From NCBI GenBank assembly GCA_937885015.1, contig CALAAS010000026.1, forward strand, positions 127,906-191,905: 64,000 nt of DNA, given 5' to 3'. Every line of letters starts with the position of its first letter. The stretch's first letter is position 1. A model generated the notes under the pieces. That model saw nothing but the letters and a program-made list of their open reading frames with translations. It ran no database searches and was not told the origin of the DNA. Both the position numbers and the translations under genes were made by a program. This stretch comes from an uncultured Clostridium sp. (GTDB lineage Bacteria; Bacillota; Clostridia; Lachnospirales; Lachnospiraceae). Below, piece by piece: positions 31,277 to 40,519 of the stretch.

Positions 31277-32917
31277 CTATTTCTGATTTGCCTTTTCAAT
31301 ACGGATATTTTTTCCGCGGATTTTGGCATGCTTCATTGCCTTTAAGACAATATCTGCCTGTTCTCTCGGTACCTCCACAAATGTATAGCTGTCGTACATA
31401 TCAATACTGCCGATCATACGCCCCGGCATCCCTGACTCGCCGGCAATGGCTCCCAGGATATCTCCTGGGCGGATTCCTTGATTTTTACCGATGTTAATGA
31501 AAAGTCTGGCCGAATCGTCTCCCCGTTTTCCATAACGGCCGCCGCGTCCCCGGCTCCGCCGGTTCTCCTCTTCCAGATCCTCCAGCGACCGCAGCGGCCG
31601 TGTTTCCTCCAGAATCTCCTCTCCATCCTCGCCCATCAGCATCTTTAAAAGAGCTGCAGCCAGGTCCAGGGTCGTATATTCCTCTTCCAGCACACGTTTT
31701 TCCACAATCTGGATCAATCGCTCCAGATCGTTGTCCTGCAGAACCTCACCGGCCTGATCCAGAAACTTTTCCGCCTTAATCGCCGTCACATCATTGATGG
31801 ATGGAATCGGCTGAGGAACAATTTTCGTCTTGCAATAGCGCTGGATTTCCCGCAGCTTATATACCTCCCGGCCTACCACAAGACTGAATGCCTTGCCCTC
31901 CCGGCCGGCCCTCCCAGTTCTTCCAATCCGATGCACATAGTACTCGTCATCCTGGGGAATATCATAGTTGAAAACTGCCTCCACATCGTCCACATCAATT
32001 CCTCGGGCCGCCACATCCGTTGCCACCAGAATATCCGTGCGGCCGCTGCGAAAACCCCGCATTACCCGGTCTCTCTGTTCCTGTTTCAGGTCTCCATGGA
32101 GACCTTCTGCAAAATACCCCCGGCCCTGCAGCTCCTGCACCAGCTCATCCACCTGCTTCTTGGTGTTACAAAATACCACCGACAGCTTGGGATCATAGAG
32201 GTCCAAAAGGCGGCACATGACCTCCGTCTTATTTTTCGGCTTTACCTCATAATAATACTGAGTTACCCTGGGAACCGTCAGTTCTTTTTTTACCACCTTG
32301 ACCAGCTGAGGATCCTTCTGGAAATTCTTTGCGATCTGCGCAATGGCCGGCGGCATAGTGGCGGAAAACATGACTGTCTGACGTTCCTCTGGCAGTTCCC
32401 CCAGAATCGTTTCCATATCCTCCAGAAAACCCATATTCAGCATCTCATCGGCCTCGTCAAGAACCACCGTATGGATCCAATCCAGCTTTACCGTCTTGCG
32501 GCGCATGTGATCCATTATCCGCCCCGGTGTTCCGATTACCACCTGAACTCCGTCCTTCAGAGATCGGATCTGACGGCTTATCTCCTGTCCCCCGTAAATC
32601 GGGAGAATCTTGATTCCATGCATATATTTCGCCAGACGCCGGATTTCTTCCGACACCTGGATCGCCAGTTCTCTGGTTGGGCATAAAATCATAGCCTGCA
32701 GCTTTTTGTTTTGGGGATCCACCTTCTGCAGAAGAGGAATTCCAAATGCGGCGGTTTTTCCCGTTCCGGTCTGAGCCTGCCCGATCACATCCAGTCCTTC
32801 CAGCTCCAGAGGAATGGACTGGGCCTGAATCGGCGATGCCTCCTCAAATCCCATATCCGTAATTGCCCGCAGTATTCTGGCGTCTAAATCTAACTCTTCA
32901 AATCTGATTGTTTCCAT
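31277..32917 (-). CDS. DEAD-box RNA helicase with DbpA-type RNA-binding domain
   Basis: 546 residues. Helicase motifs in order: AQTGTGKT near 50, PTRELA, VLDEADEML near 155, SAT, and in the second RecA domain DVAARGIDVDDVE and HRIGRTGRAGR near 330. The last 75 residues (INIGKNQGIRPGDILGAI to IRIEKANQK) form a DbpA/CsdA RNA-binding domain used in ribosome assembly or RNA decay. It fits the CshA/DeaD group. ATG 32917 is chosen because AAAGGA lies six bases before it; 22 codons of upstream frame lack such a site. Confidence 0.93.
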   Translation of the reverse strand: METIRFEELDLDARILRAITDMGFEEASPIQAQSIPLELEGLDVIGQAQTGTGKTAAFGIPLLQKVDPQNKKLQAMILCPTRELAIQVSEEIRRLAKYMHGIKILPIYGGQEISRQIRSLKDGVQVVIGTPGRIMDHMRRKTVKLDWIHTVVLDEADEMLNMGFLEDMETILGELPEERQTVMFSATMPPAIAQIAKNFQKDPQLVKVVKKELTVPRVTQYYYEVKPKNKTEVMCRLLDLYDPKLSVVFCNTKKQVDELVQELQGRGYFAEGLHGDLKQEQRDRVMRGFRSGRTDILVATDVAARGIDVDDVEAVFNYDIPQDDEYYVHRIGRTGRAGREGKAFSLVVGREVYKLREIQRYCKTKIVPQPIPSINDVTAIKAEKFLDQAGEVLQDNDLERLIQIVEKRVLEEEYTTLDLAAALLKMLMGEDGEEILEETRPLRSLEDLEEENRRSRGRGGRYGKRGDDSARLFINIGKNQGIRPGDILGAIAGESGMPGRMIGSIDMYDSYTFVEVPREQADIVLKAMKHAKIRGKNIRIEKANQK

Positions 32918-33006
32918 TCTTGTCCTTTCCATGCTCTGTCTCTGCTCTTTTTTCCGTTCGCATAAACCTGCCCGTTCCGGCATTCTCTCCCGGAAAAATC
33001 TTTTAG

Positions 33007-33035
33007 ACTATACCAGATTCCCCCAAAAAAGTCCA
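33007..33035 (-). promoter_or_regulatory. Promoter of the helicase gene
   Basis: Minus-strand TGGACT, 17-base spacer, TATAGT, leaving an approximately 85-base leader. Cold-shock helicases often have long leaders, but nothing specific is seen in this one. Confidence 0.5.
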
Positions 33036-33070
33036 GTCATTCCCTTCCAAAGGTTCTCTTTTTCTTCCCG

Positions 33071-34714
33071 TCAGTCCCTCATCATTCTTATTTTTCCCCC
33101 TGCCTGCCGAATTCCCTGGCAGGCATACGGAATCAGCAAAATAAAATAGCAGACCGTGTACTGTCCCTTGGCTTCCCACACAAGATGGAACAGAAAACCT
33201 CCGATAAAAACAATCCCCGGCATCAGATTCTCCCATCGACGAGAACCAGAATCGAAAAGCAGCCAAAGAAAAGCTCCGACAAATACCAGCGTCTGGATCA
33301 GATTGGTCACTGCCACATACACCCGGTTCAACGCTCCGTCTTCCTTCAGAAGAGAAGATGAAAGTCCCGGGAATGCCCAGGAACCGCCTCCCACCTCCTG
33401 AATCCACAGACTCTGAAATGTCGGCTCCGCCCAGATAGACTCCAGTTTTTTCAGAAAAAATGCGGCAGTCCTGTCCGGCTCCTGAACCATGGACTGTACC
33501 GTTTCCTGAAGGTCCTCCTTTACCTGGTCCTTCATCCGCTCCGTGTCACCATCACACTCCAGAAACGTACTGATATGGTATCCGTTATACCACCCCGGCG
33601 CCCGGGAACTTTCCTGAAGTCCCATCTCCACCCAGGCTGCCATGGGAATTCCTCCTCCCGACTGACCGGTGACCGCCGTAATACCGGCTGCCAGGCCGCG
33701 GCTTCCAAGGGCATAGACCGCTGCCAGGAGAAAAGCCGCCGCCGTCACGCGAAACCGGACTGAAAAAATCCCCTTTGCCGCCAGATAGAAAAAAATTGCC
33801 ACCAGCACAATAAGATAGTTCGATTTTAACAGCACAGCCACCACCGCCGCAGCGGCACAAATCCAGAAATCGCGCCATCTTCCTCCTTCTGCATATCGGA
33901 CCGCCCGTTCCATCGCCAGACAGGAAAGTCCGAATCCCGGCATAGTTCCGTATACAAACAAACTATAAAAGCCAAAGGGGAGAAACAGAAGCATCGCATA
34001 CACACAGATCCGACTCCGACAGGAAAGGGCCATTCCGGGTGCTGATTTTTTCTGCGTCGGTTCCATCAGACTCCACAGGCTCAGAACGCCGAGGATAAAA
34101 AAGCCGATATTAATCGCCTGCAGCACATAGGGTGCTGCCTCCCCAAACAGGAAAGCAGCCGGCAACATATAAAGAATCAGGCCGTTCTGAGACGGATACG
34201 TATAGGCATATCCCACTGGCTGGCTGGAATTTCCATACTGAAACGGGACTGGTGCCCATGGTGTCCGATCTCCCTGCAGCAACGCCCGGGCCGATGCCAT
34301 GCAAAGCCTGGAATCCGCGCCGCCCCAGACCAGCATGAAAAGCACCCAGGCCAGATAGCATAGAGCCGCCGTTATCAGAACACACATAAAGCGCCGCTCT
34401 CTTTGCAGGAGACAGTCCCTCCGGAGTTCCTTTTCTTCCTGCCTGGCTTCAAGCTTTGCCACAAAAAACAATACTGCCAACAGAAAAAGCAAGTGCACAA
34501 CAGGCCAATCCCGCCCATACTGCACCACCTCAGCGCCGCCATATACACGGCAGGTAACAAATGCGCTCAGCACCGTTAAAAATACCAGAACTCCGCCCAG
34601 AATCACCCGTACCAGACCGACGGAAAACCGTTCCAGCCAGCCAGAATTTCCCTCCTCTCCGGCAGAGCATTGCCCAAATCCCTTTTTTTTCTCTTTGCTC
34701 CTCAAATAATCCAT
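33071..34714 (-). CDS. Polytopic membrane protein, GT-C glycosyltransferase-like
   Basis: 547 residues. A basic cytoplasmic N-terminus (about 1-28) precedes ten or more membrane helices. The region after the third helix (GGADSRLCMASARALLQGD then YTYPSQNGLILYMLPAAFLFG) resembles the first extracytoplasmic loop of polyprenol-dependent GT-C transferases, where acidic residues bind the sugar donor. A large non-membrane loop near 370-450 carries YNGYHISTFLECDGDTERMK. Substrate unknown; a role in wall polymer or lipid glycosylation is inferred. Transcribed after the two-component unit's terminator. Confidence 0.65.
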   Translation of the reverse strand: MDYLRSKEKKKGFGQCSAGEEGNSGWLERFSVGLVRVILGGVLVFLTVLSAFVTCRVYGGAEVVQYGRDWPVVHLLFLLAVLFFVAKLEARQEEKELRRDCLLQRERRFMCVLITAALCYLAWVLFMLVWGGADSRLCMASARALLQGDRTPWAPVPFQYGNSSQPVGYAYTYPSQNGLILYMLPAAFLFGEAAPYVLQAINIGFFILGVLSLWSLMEPTQKKSAPGMALSCRSRICVYAMLLFLPFGFYSLFVYGTMPGFGLSCLAMERAVRYAEGGRWRDFWICAAAAVVAVLLKSNYLIVLVAIFFYLAAKGIFSVRFRVTAAAFLLAAVYALGSRGLAAGITAVTGQSGGGIPMAAWVEMGLQESSRAPGWYNGYHISTFLECDGDTERMKDQVKEDLQETVQSMVQEPDRTAAFFLKKLESIWAEPTFQSLWIQEVGGGSWAFPGLSSSLLKEDGALNRVYVAVTNLIQTLVFVGAFLWLLFDSGSRRWENLMPGIVFIGGFLFHLVWEAKGQYTVCYFILLIPYACQGIRQAGGKIRMMRD

Positions 34715-34779
34715 ATTTTACCTGCATTTCTTTTTTTATATTTGCATAAGCCTGTTTCATATAATCCGCGGCCAAAAAA

Positions 34780-34807
34780 GGCAGAAAAAAGAAATCTCTT
34801 TTCTGCC
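34780..34807 (-). terminator. Terminator of the HK-RR operon
   Basis: GGCAGAAAA (34780-34788) pairs with TTTTCTGCC (34799-34807); TTTTTT follows on the minus side. It lies 23 bases after the regulator stop. The plus side has only CTTTTC. Confidence 0.75.
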
Positions 34808-34829
34808 CTTTTCATGTTTTCGTTTATTA

Positions 34830-35519
34830 TCACACCTTGAACCGGTATCCCACACCCCAGATAGTCTCAATATACTGTGGCTTCGCTGTATTAAATTCAA
34901 TCTTCTCACGGATTTTCTTGATATGCACCGTAACCGTAGCAATATCTCCCAGAGATTCCATATCCCAAATCTTGCTGAACAGCTCTTCCTTCGTAAATAC
35001 ATGGTTGGGATTCTGTGCCAGAAACGCCAGAAGATCAAACTCTTTGGTCGTGAAATTCTTCTCCTCGCCGTTTACATAGACGCGCCGCGCCGTTTTATCA
35101 ATCTTCAATCCCCGAATCTCAATAATCTCGTTTTCCGGCATCCCGCTTCCGATCAGCCGCTCATAGCGGGCCATATGAGCTTTTACCCGGGCCACCATCT
35201 CGCTGGGACTGAAAGGCTTGGTAATGTAGTCATCTGCCCCGAGGCCGAGTCCCCGAATCTTATCAATATCGTCCTTCTTGGCAGATACCATGATGATCGG
35301 CGTATTTTTCACTTCCCGGATTTTCCGGCAGATCTCAAAGCCATCCACGCCCGGCAGCATCAGATCCAGAATCAGAAGGTCAAACTCTTCCTCCAGTCCG
35401 CGCTTTAACCCCGTCTCGCCGTTATTCTCAATCTCCACCTCAAAGCCAGACAGCTCCAGATAGTCTTTTTCCAGCTCTGCAATGCTCTCCTCATCTTCTA
35501 CAATCAAAATCCTGCTCAT
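34830..35519 (-). CDS. OmpR-family response regulator
   Basis: 229 residues, normal length. Receiver motifs: ILIVEDEESI, LLILDLMLPGVDG with the acceptor aspartate near 52, and DDYITKPFSPSEMV near 103. DNA-binding winged helix in the last 95 residues, ending ETIWGVGYRFKV. ATG overlaps the upstream kinase stop by 4 bases, so the pair is coupled. The targets are not evident; the adjacent glycosyltransferase-like gene is separated by a terminator. Unlike the regulator at 30.2 kb, the linker is short. Confidence 0.94.
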   Translation of the reverse strand: MSRILIVEDEESIAELEKDYLELSGFEVEIENNGETGLKRGLEEEFDLLILDLMLPGVDGFEICRKIREVKNTPIIMVSAKKDDIDKIRGLGLGADDYITKPFSPSEMVARVKAHMARYERLIGSGMPENEIIEIRGLKIDKTARRVYVNGEEKNFTTKEFDLLAFLAQNPNHVFTKEELFSKIWDMESLGDIATVTVHIKKIREKIEFNTAKPQYIETIWGVGYRFKV

Positions 35520-37003
35520 TCCTGCATAACCTCCTGGTATTTTCTAAGCACAAAATGAATCTCCGTGCCAATGCCTTCCTTGCTGGTCGCCCAGATTCGC
35601 CCACCATGATCCTCAATAATTTTCTTTACAATAGAAAGGCCAATCCCGCTCCCCCCCTTGGAGGAATTTCGCGATGAATCCGTCCGGTAAAACCGATCAA
35701 AGATATAGGGCAGATCTTTCGCAGCAATTCCCTTTCCATTGTCTTCAATTACCACCTGGATAAAATCGCCGTCATCCTTAATCCGGATGTTTAAAATTCC
35801 TTTTTTCTTATCCAGATATTTCAGAGAATTGCCGATAATATTATTGATCACCCGCTTCATCTGCTCTGCGTCCGCAATTACCACCGCATCTTCATCCACA
35901 TAGTTAAAATATCCCAGCTCCACACCGCGGGTTTCCAGATCCAGCCCCACCTCCTCAATACAATCTCCAAAGTACTCGGAAACATTGATCTTGGAATAAT
36001 TATAGGGAATTTTGTTGGTATCAATCTTGGAGTAGAACGTCAGCTCATCAATTAGACGATCCATGTCATTGGCTTTATTGTAAATTGTCCGGATATACTT
36101 GTCCAGCTTCTCCGGAGATGAGGCAACACCATCCTGAATGCCCTCTACATACCCCTTGATTGCCGTAATCGGCGTTTTCAAATCATGAGAAATATTGCTG
36201 ATCAGCTCCTTGCTTTCCTTGTCATACTGGAGCTTCTCCTCCTGCGATTCTTTAAGCCGCAGCCGCATCTCCTCGAAATCCTGACACAGCATGCCGATCT
36301 CGTCCTCATCATCCACTTCCAGCGTAAAATCCAGATTCCCGTCCCGGATCTGTTTGGTCGCCTCCTGGAGCTTATGCAGCGGATGCAGAAGAGCCCGGTA
36401 CACCCACATAACCAGAATCCCCGCCGTAAAGCAAATGATCGTTACCCCCACCAGCAGCATTTCGCTTAGCATGGCCTTAATCTCCGGCACATAATCATCC
36501 ACATTGGTAATAATAAAAACACTCCCCTCGTCTCCATCCGGAAACAGGAAATCCATCTGCTTGACCAGATGCTGCTCTTCCCCGTCCATATAGATACCGC
36601 CCTGAGTACTGGTCTGATAATCCCCAAATGGCGCCAGATATTCACACAGTGCCTCACCCTCCGGAGAACCGGTAAAAATGATGTTTCGCTCTCTTCGCAC
36701 AATCAAATAGGAGTATTTTTCTTCCAGTTGGCCGTTGAGCTTTTCCAGGTAGTCTTCATCCTCAAAAACCTCTGGATTTTCCTCCACCGCCTTCTGAATC
36801 GCCTTCTGCAGATTTTGAGTCAGACGGTTAAACACCCGCGTCTGATTGCCGGACAGGAGGTCGATCTGCTCCGTCAGGCCATAGGTCTTCTGAAAGATAT
36901 GTTCCTGGTAATTGACAAGTCCGATTCCGGCCAGAAAAATCAGCGCAATCGGAACCACTGTAATAGTCACAAATGCGATCGCCAGACGTGTCCGTATCTT
37001 CAT
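35516..37003 (-). CDS. Sensor histidine kinase with HAMP domain
   Basis: 495 residues. Helix 1 (about 8-30), an extracytoplasmic sensor domain (about 31-170), helix 2 (about 175-197), then HAMP (LHKLQEATKQIRDGNLDFTL). HisKA has ISNISHDLKTPITAIKGYVE with the histidine near 271; the ATPase has DNGKGIAAKDLPYIFDRF and GSGIGLSIVKKII. A classical membrane kinase of the PhoR/ResE type with unknown signal. It precedes its regulator in the operon, the reverse of the pair at 28.5-31 kb. Confidence 0.94.
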   Translation of the reverse strand: MKIRTRLAIAFVTITVVPIALIFLAGIGLVNYQEHIFQKTYGLTEQIDLLSGNQTRVFNRLTQNLQKAIQKAVEENPEVFEDEDYLEKLNGQLEEKYSYLIVRRERNIIFTGSPEGEALCEYLAPFGDYQTSTQGGIYMDGEEQHLVKQMDFLFPDGDEGSVFIITNVDDYVPEIKAMLSEMLLVGVTIICFTAGILVMWVYRALLHPLHKLQEATKQIRDGNLDFTLEVDDEDEIGMLCQDFEEMRLRLKESQEEKLQYDKESKELISNISHDLKTPITAIKGYVEGIQDGVASSPEKLDKYIRTIYNKANDMDRLIDELTFYSKIDTNKIPYNYSKINVSEYFGDCIEEVGLDLETRGVELGYFNYVDEDAVVIADAEQMKRVINNIIGNSLKYLDKKKGILNIRIKDDGDFIQVVIEDNGKGIAAKDLPYIFDRFYRTDSSRNSSKGGSGIGLSIVKKIIEDHGGRIWATSKEGIGTEIHFVLRKYQEVMQE

Positions 37004-37152
37004 ATTCTTCCCCCGATGTCCGTTTCAATTGTACTGCCTGTTTTACAGGCATTATATCATAATTTCCCATCTCCATTTCTAAAAGTATTCTAAAATTTCC
37101 CGATCCGCCAGGATCAGTCAGGCCCCGCCGGTCTCTGCGGACCGTTCACTGC

Positions 37153-37190
37153 AAAAACGGACTGTCCGGAATATTCCCCGGACAGTCCGT
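37153..37190 (-). terminator. metK terminator
   Basis: ACGGACTGTCCGG (37157-37169) and its complement (37178-37190) form a 13-pair stem with TTTTTG following on the minus side, about 80 bases after the metK stop. The remaining 150 bases up to the kinase start show nothing else definite. Confidence 0.8.
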
Positions 37191-37268
37191 CTTCCATCAA
37201 ATCTGCTCAAGCTCCCCCTTCAGGAAGGCTGAACAGATTCCGCCGTTTTCACATTATACACGCAGCAT

Positions 37269-38456
37269 TTACAGATATGCTTTTAAAACCTCTGCTTTAT
37301 CCAGCTTCTCCCACGGAAGTTCCACATCCTCGCGTCCAAAATGACCGTATGCAGCTGTCTGCTTATAAATCGGCCGACGCAGATCCAGCATCTTGATGAT
37401 TCCGGCCGGTCGGAGATCAAAGTGTTCCCGGATAATCTCCACCAGTTTTTCATTGCTCAGTTTTCCAGTTCCGAACGTATCCACTGCCACAGAGGTGGGC
37501 TGTGCCACACCAATGGCATAAGAGAGCTGAACCTCGCATTTATCCGCCAATCCGGCCGCCACGATGTTTTTCGCCACATAGCGGGCTGCATACGCTGCCG
37601 AACGGTCTACCTTCGTGCAGTCCTTGCCGGAAAATGCTCCGCCGCCGTGACGGGCCATTCCACCGTAGGTATCCACAATAATTTTTCGTCCTGTCAGTCC
37701 GCTGTCACCGTGAGGTCCGCCGATCACAAAACGTCCCGTAGGGTTAATGTAAAATTTCGTCCCCATATCAATCATGGATGCCGGAAGAACCGGGTCAAAC
37801 ACGTAACGCTTAATATCCCTGTGTATCTGCTCCTGTGTCACGCTTTCATCATGCTGAGTAGAAAGAACAACCGCATCCAGGCGGAACGGCTTTCCATTCT
37901 CATCATACTCCACTGTAACCTGACTCTTTCCATCTGGGCGAAGGTAGGCAAGCGTACCATCCTTGCGCACCTCACTGAGACGGCGTACCAGCTTATGTGC
38001 CAGATAAATCGGATAGGGCATATAGACATCCGTCTCATTGGTCGCATATCCAAACATCATGCCCTGATCGCCTGCGCCGATTGCCTCCAGCTCCTCGTCG
38101 CTCATTTTATTTTCCTTGGCCTCCAGCGCCTTGTCAACACCCATGGCAATGTCTGTGGACTGCTCGTCCAGGGCCACAATCACGCCGCATGTATCACAGT
38201 CGAAGCCATATTTTGCGCGGTCATAGCCAATCTCCCGCACTGTCTCACGAACAATTTTCTGAATATCCACATATCCCTTGGTCGTAATCTCACCCATTAC
38301 CAGCACAAGGCCCGTGGTCGTTGCCGTCTCACAGGCCACGCGGCTCATGGGATCCTGCTCCAGGAGCGCATCCAGGATTGCATCTGAAATCTGGTCACAC
38401 ATTTTATCCGGATGTCCCTCTGTAACGGACTCGGACGTAAACAGTAATTTCTCCAT
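37269..38456 (-). CDS. metK: S-adenosylmethionine synthetase
   Basis: 395 residues; makes SAM from methionine and ATP. Family signatures are clear: FTSESVTEGHPDKMCDQISD at the N-terminus, GAGDQGMMFGYA near 127 and the phosphate loop GGAFSGKDCTKVDRSAAYAA near 275. Length matches bacterial MetK. AGGAGGATAAG precedes the ATG. The S-box riboswitch directly upstream places it under feedback by its own product. Confidence 0.97.
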   Translation of the reverse strand: MEKLLFTSESVTEGHPDKMCDQISDAILDALLEQDPMSRVACETATTTGLVLVMGEITTKGYVDIQKIVRETVREIGYDRAKYGFDCDTCGVIVALDEQSTDIAMGVDKALEAKENKMSDEELEAIGAGDQGMMFGYATNETDVYMPYPIYLAHKLVRRLSEVRKDGTLAYLRPDGKSQVTVEYDENGKPFRLDAVVLSTQHDESVTQEQIHRDIKRYVFDPVLPASMIDMGTKFYINPTGRFVIGGPHGDSGLTGRKIIVDTYGGMARHGGGAFSGKDCTKVDRSAAYAARYVAKNIVAAGLADKCEVQLSYAIGVAQPTSVAVDTFGTGKLSNEKLVEIIREHFDLRPAGIIKMLDLRRPIYKQTAAYGHFGREDVELPWEKLDKAEVLKAYL

Positions 38457-38472
38457 CTTATCCTCCTTTGAA

Positions 38473-38660
38473 AAATAAAAAAGTCCGTAGCAATACGGAC
38501 TTGACGATCTCGATCAAATCCTCTTATTGCTCGATAAACCGGTACCCGGTTCCTCGCTCAGGCTGGCACCTTCCGTCTCTTCTCCAGGTTTCTTGCCTGG
38601 TCAGACGGGGTTGCCGTGACTTCACAGATCCTTTGTATCTCCATCACTCTGAATAAGGGA
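38473..38660 (-). ncRNA. SAM-I (S-box) riboswitch with terminator, controlling metK
   Basis: On the minus strand the leader reads CTTATTCAGAGTGATGGAG then CACGGCAACC, GGAAGGTGCCA and a closing GCAATAAG, matching the S-box core: P1, kink-turn region, P3 and P4 with the SAM-binding residues. The expression platform is a 9-pair terminator stem (38481-38502, AAGTCCGTA with TACGGACTT) and a T-run just before the metK ribosome-binding site. SAM binding should promote termination. A TATATA box lies about 8 bases upstream of the aptamer. Confidence 0.93.
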
Positions 38661-38803
38661 TATATACGAACTTTTTAATTGAAAATAACTGCAAATGTAC
38701 GATACCACACTCGCCGCCGTCTGTCAAGCATCAATATGCACCTCTGCCCTGAAGAGCGTGAACCGTCCGGGCATGCGCATGGCCTGATCGGGAATGTCAG
38801 CGG
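38661..38803. other. Non-coding stretch upstream of the riboswitch
   Basis: About 143 bases between the riboswitch and the stop of the GtrII-like gene. Apart from a probable -10 box (TATATA) for the metK leader at its edge, I see no gene, strong hairpin or repeat here. Confidence 0.5.
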
Positions 38804-40360
38804 CTAATCGGAAAATTTTACAACCACCACGTCATCCACAAGCCGTACCGAACCCGCCGAAGGCCACACGGCCATCTCCTCCCCGGCCTCCAGTGCCATC
38901 GCGTACTCTTCCTCTGTCGCAGCCTCATAGGGAAAGCCAATGGCATTCATAAAGCCAATTCCCCGCCGCGATACTCCCACCGGCCCACTGTAATCCCACT
39001 CGAACACAGAATAACCAATGGATTCGAAACGCATGGACCAGCTCAGAGCCGGATCCGGCCTGTACTGTCCCAGCATGGCGATGTGGCGTCCCTCATCTGC
39101 CGCTCCCAGTCTGTGCATTTCCTGTATAATCTGACGCGCCACCTCCCTGTCGTTTTCGTAAACCATCTGCGCTGTAAAAGCCGCCCGGGATGACGTAACT
39201 CCCTGCCTGAGTCCTGTCAGCATCAGAAGTACCGCCACCGCTTCCAGACAGAACTTCCTCCACCGCACAGCAGTCCCCGCAAAAAAGAGGCACGAAGCAC
39301 AGAAAAATGCAGACACAAAAGGAAGGGTCATCTGCGTGCGCATCATAAGGGCACCGCCCTGATAAAAGCTTAAAAAGAACGGAGAACATACCAGCGCCAA
39401 AGCCGCCGCCCCGTAAAAAACAAATTCCCGCCGCCTTTTTCGCATCCAAACCCAGAGAAGACGCAATGCAAATACCAGAGAAGCTATCAGAAATGCAATG
39501 CCATAAAAATCTCCCTCTCCCAGTACCACCATTCGGAGATAGCTTTTTATAAAACCGATGCAGGTAGCTGCATCGTGAGTTTTCCAAAGCAGCTGCTCAT
39601 CCAGATATCCGGCAGAAAAGCCTGGACCGAATCGAAAATACAGCACAGCTTTCCCCACCAGCTGATACAGGACAAATCCTCCCAGAAATGCCCCTCCATG
39701 ACACAGCGCAGTTTTCCAGTAAAAACCCCGCTTTTCATTTTCATGAAATTCATAATAGATCAGATAGGAAGCCAACGCTGCTGCCATATAGACCGGCACC
39801 AGCGCCTGATAGCCGCCAAACCCCAGCGCCATACATACAATCCCCGCCGCCAGAAATCCCAGGGTTCCTTTTCCTGGCCTTACCGCAAACCGGGATACAA
39901 AAAACACGGCCAAAATACATAAATTCAGGCAAAATGCCACCTCGAACGCCTGGAGCGTAAAAGAAAACTGCTGTACATAGCAGGGGTGCGTTAAAAAAAG
40001 CAAGGGGAATACCAAACAGAACCCCCGCATCTGCTCCGCCCGCCCACTGCTCACATAAAACAGGAACGACGCCCCCACTCCTGCCGCAAACAGCATTATC
40101 ATCATAAGCAGATTCGATGCAAACGGATTCAGAAGCCGCATACCCAGCAGCTCCTTTAACCATACCAACGTATAACGGCTGACCGTATACCAGCTGAGCA
40201 TCAGATAATCCGGGTCCGTCATATTTACCTCTGAATCAATTCCGATCCGCAAGCCAGCCGCCATCACTCCGTAAACAAATACGACAGAAAAAGCAGAGAT
40301 CCAGAAAATGCCTCTGTTTTTTGCCACAAATTCCTTCCACGCCCTGCTCCATTCTCCCAT
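38804..40360 (-). CDS. GtrII-like membrane glucosyltransferase
   Basis: 518 residues with about eleven membrane helices (from IFWISAFSVVFVYGVMAAGL to about 390) and a soluble C-terminal 120 residues. The first outer loop carries GIDSEVNMTDPDYLMLSWYT, and the later helices resemble the GtrII family, which transfers glucose from a polyprenyl carrier to surface glycans. ATG 40360 is supported by GAGAGG nine bases upstream; 13 further codons upstream lack a site. It follows murA but has the murA terminator between. Exact acceptor unknown. Confidence 0.7.
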   Translation of the reverse strand: MGEWSRAWKEFVAKNRGIFWISAFSVVFVYGVMAAGLRIGIDSEVNMTDPDYLMLSWYTVSRYTLVWLKELLGMRLLNPFASNLLMMIMLFAAGVGASFLFYVSSGRAEQMRGFCLVFPLLFLTHPCYVQQFSFTLQAFEVAFCLNLCILAVFFVSRFAVRPGKGTLGFLAAGIVCMALGFGGYQALVPVYMAAALASYLIYYEFHENEKRGFYWKTALCHGGAFLGGFVLYQLVGKAVLYFRFGPGFSAGYLDEQLLWKTHDAATCIGFIKSYLRMVVLGEGDFYGIAFLIASLVFALRLLWVWMRKRRREFVFYGAAALALVCSPFFLSFYQGGALMMRTQMTLPFVSAFFCASCLFFAGTAVRWRKFCLEAVAVLLMLTGLRQGVTSSRAAFTAQMVYENDREVARQIIQEMHRLGAADEGRHIAMLGQYRPDPALSWSMRFESIGYSVFEWDYSGPVGVSRRGIGFMNAIGFPYEAATEEEYAMALEAGEEMAVWPSAGSVRLVDDVVVVKFSD

Positions 40361-40432
40361 TCTATTTTCCTCTCCGTCTCCCGGGCATGAGATTTTCATG
40401 CCTAATTGTCAGAATTCTCCAGACCCTTTCCA

Positions 40433-40505
40433 CAAAAAACGTATGCCGCAGCGAAAGCCAGCCACGAAAAAGTTTCCGTATGCAAGCCATTTTCCACTGC
40501 GGCAT
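40433..40505 (-). terminator. murA terminator with long apical region
   Basis: ATGCCGCAG (40443-40451) pairs with CTGCGGCAT (40497-40505), and TTTTTT follows on the minus strand. The 45-base interior is itself partly structured. Starts 14 bases after the murA stop. Confidence 0.65.
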
Positions 40506-40519
40506 CCTCCATTTTGTCT

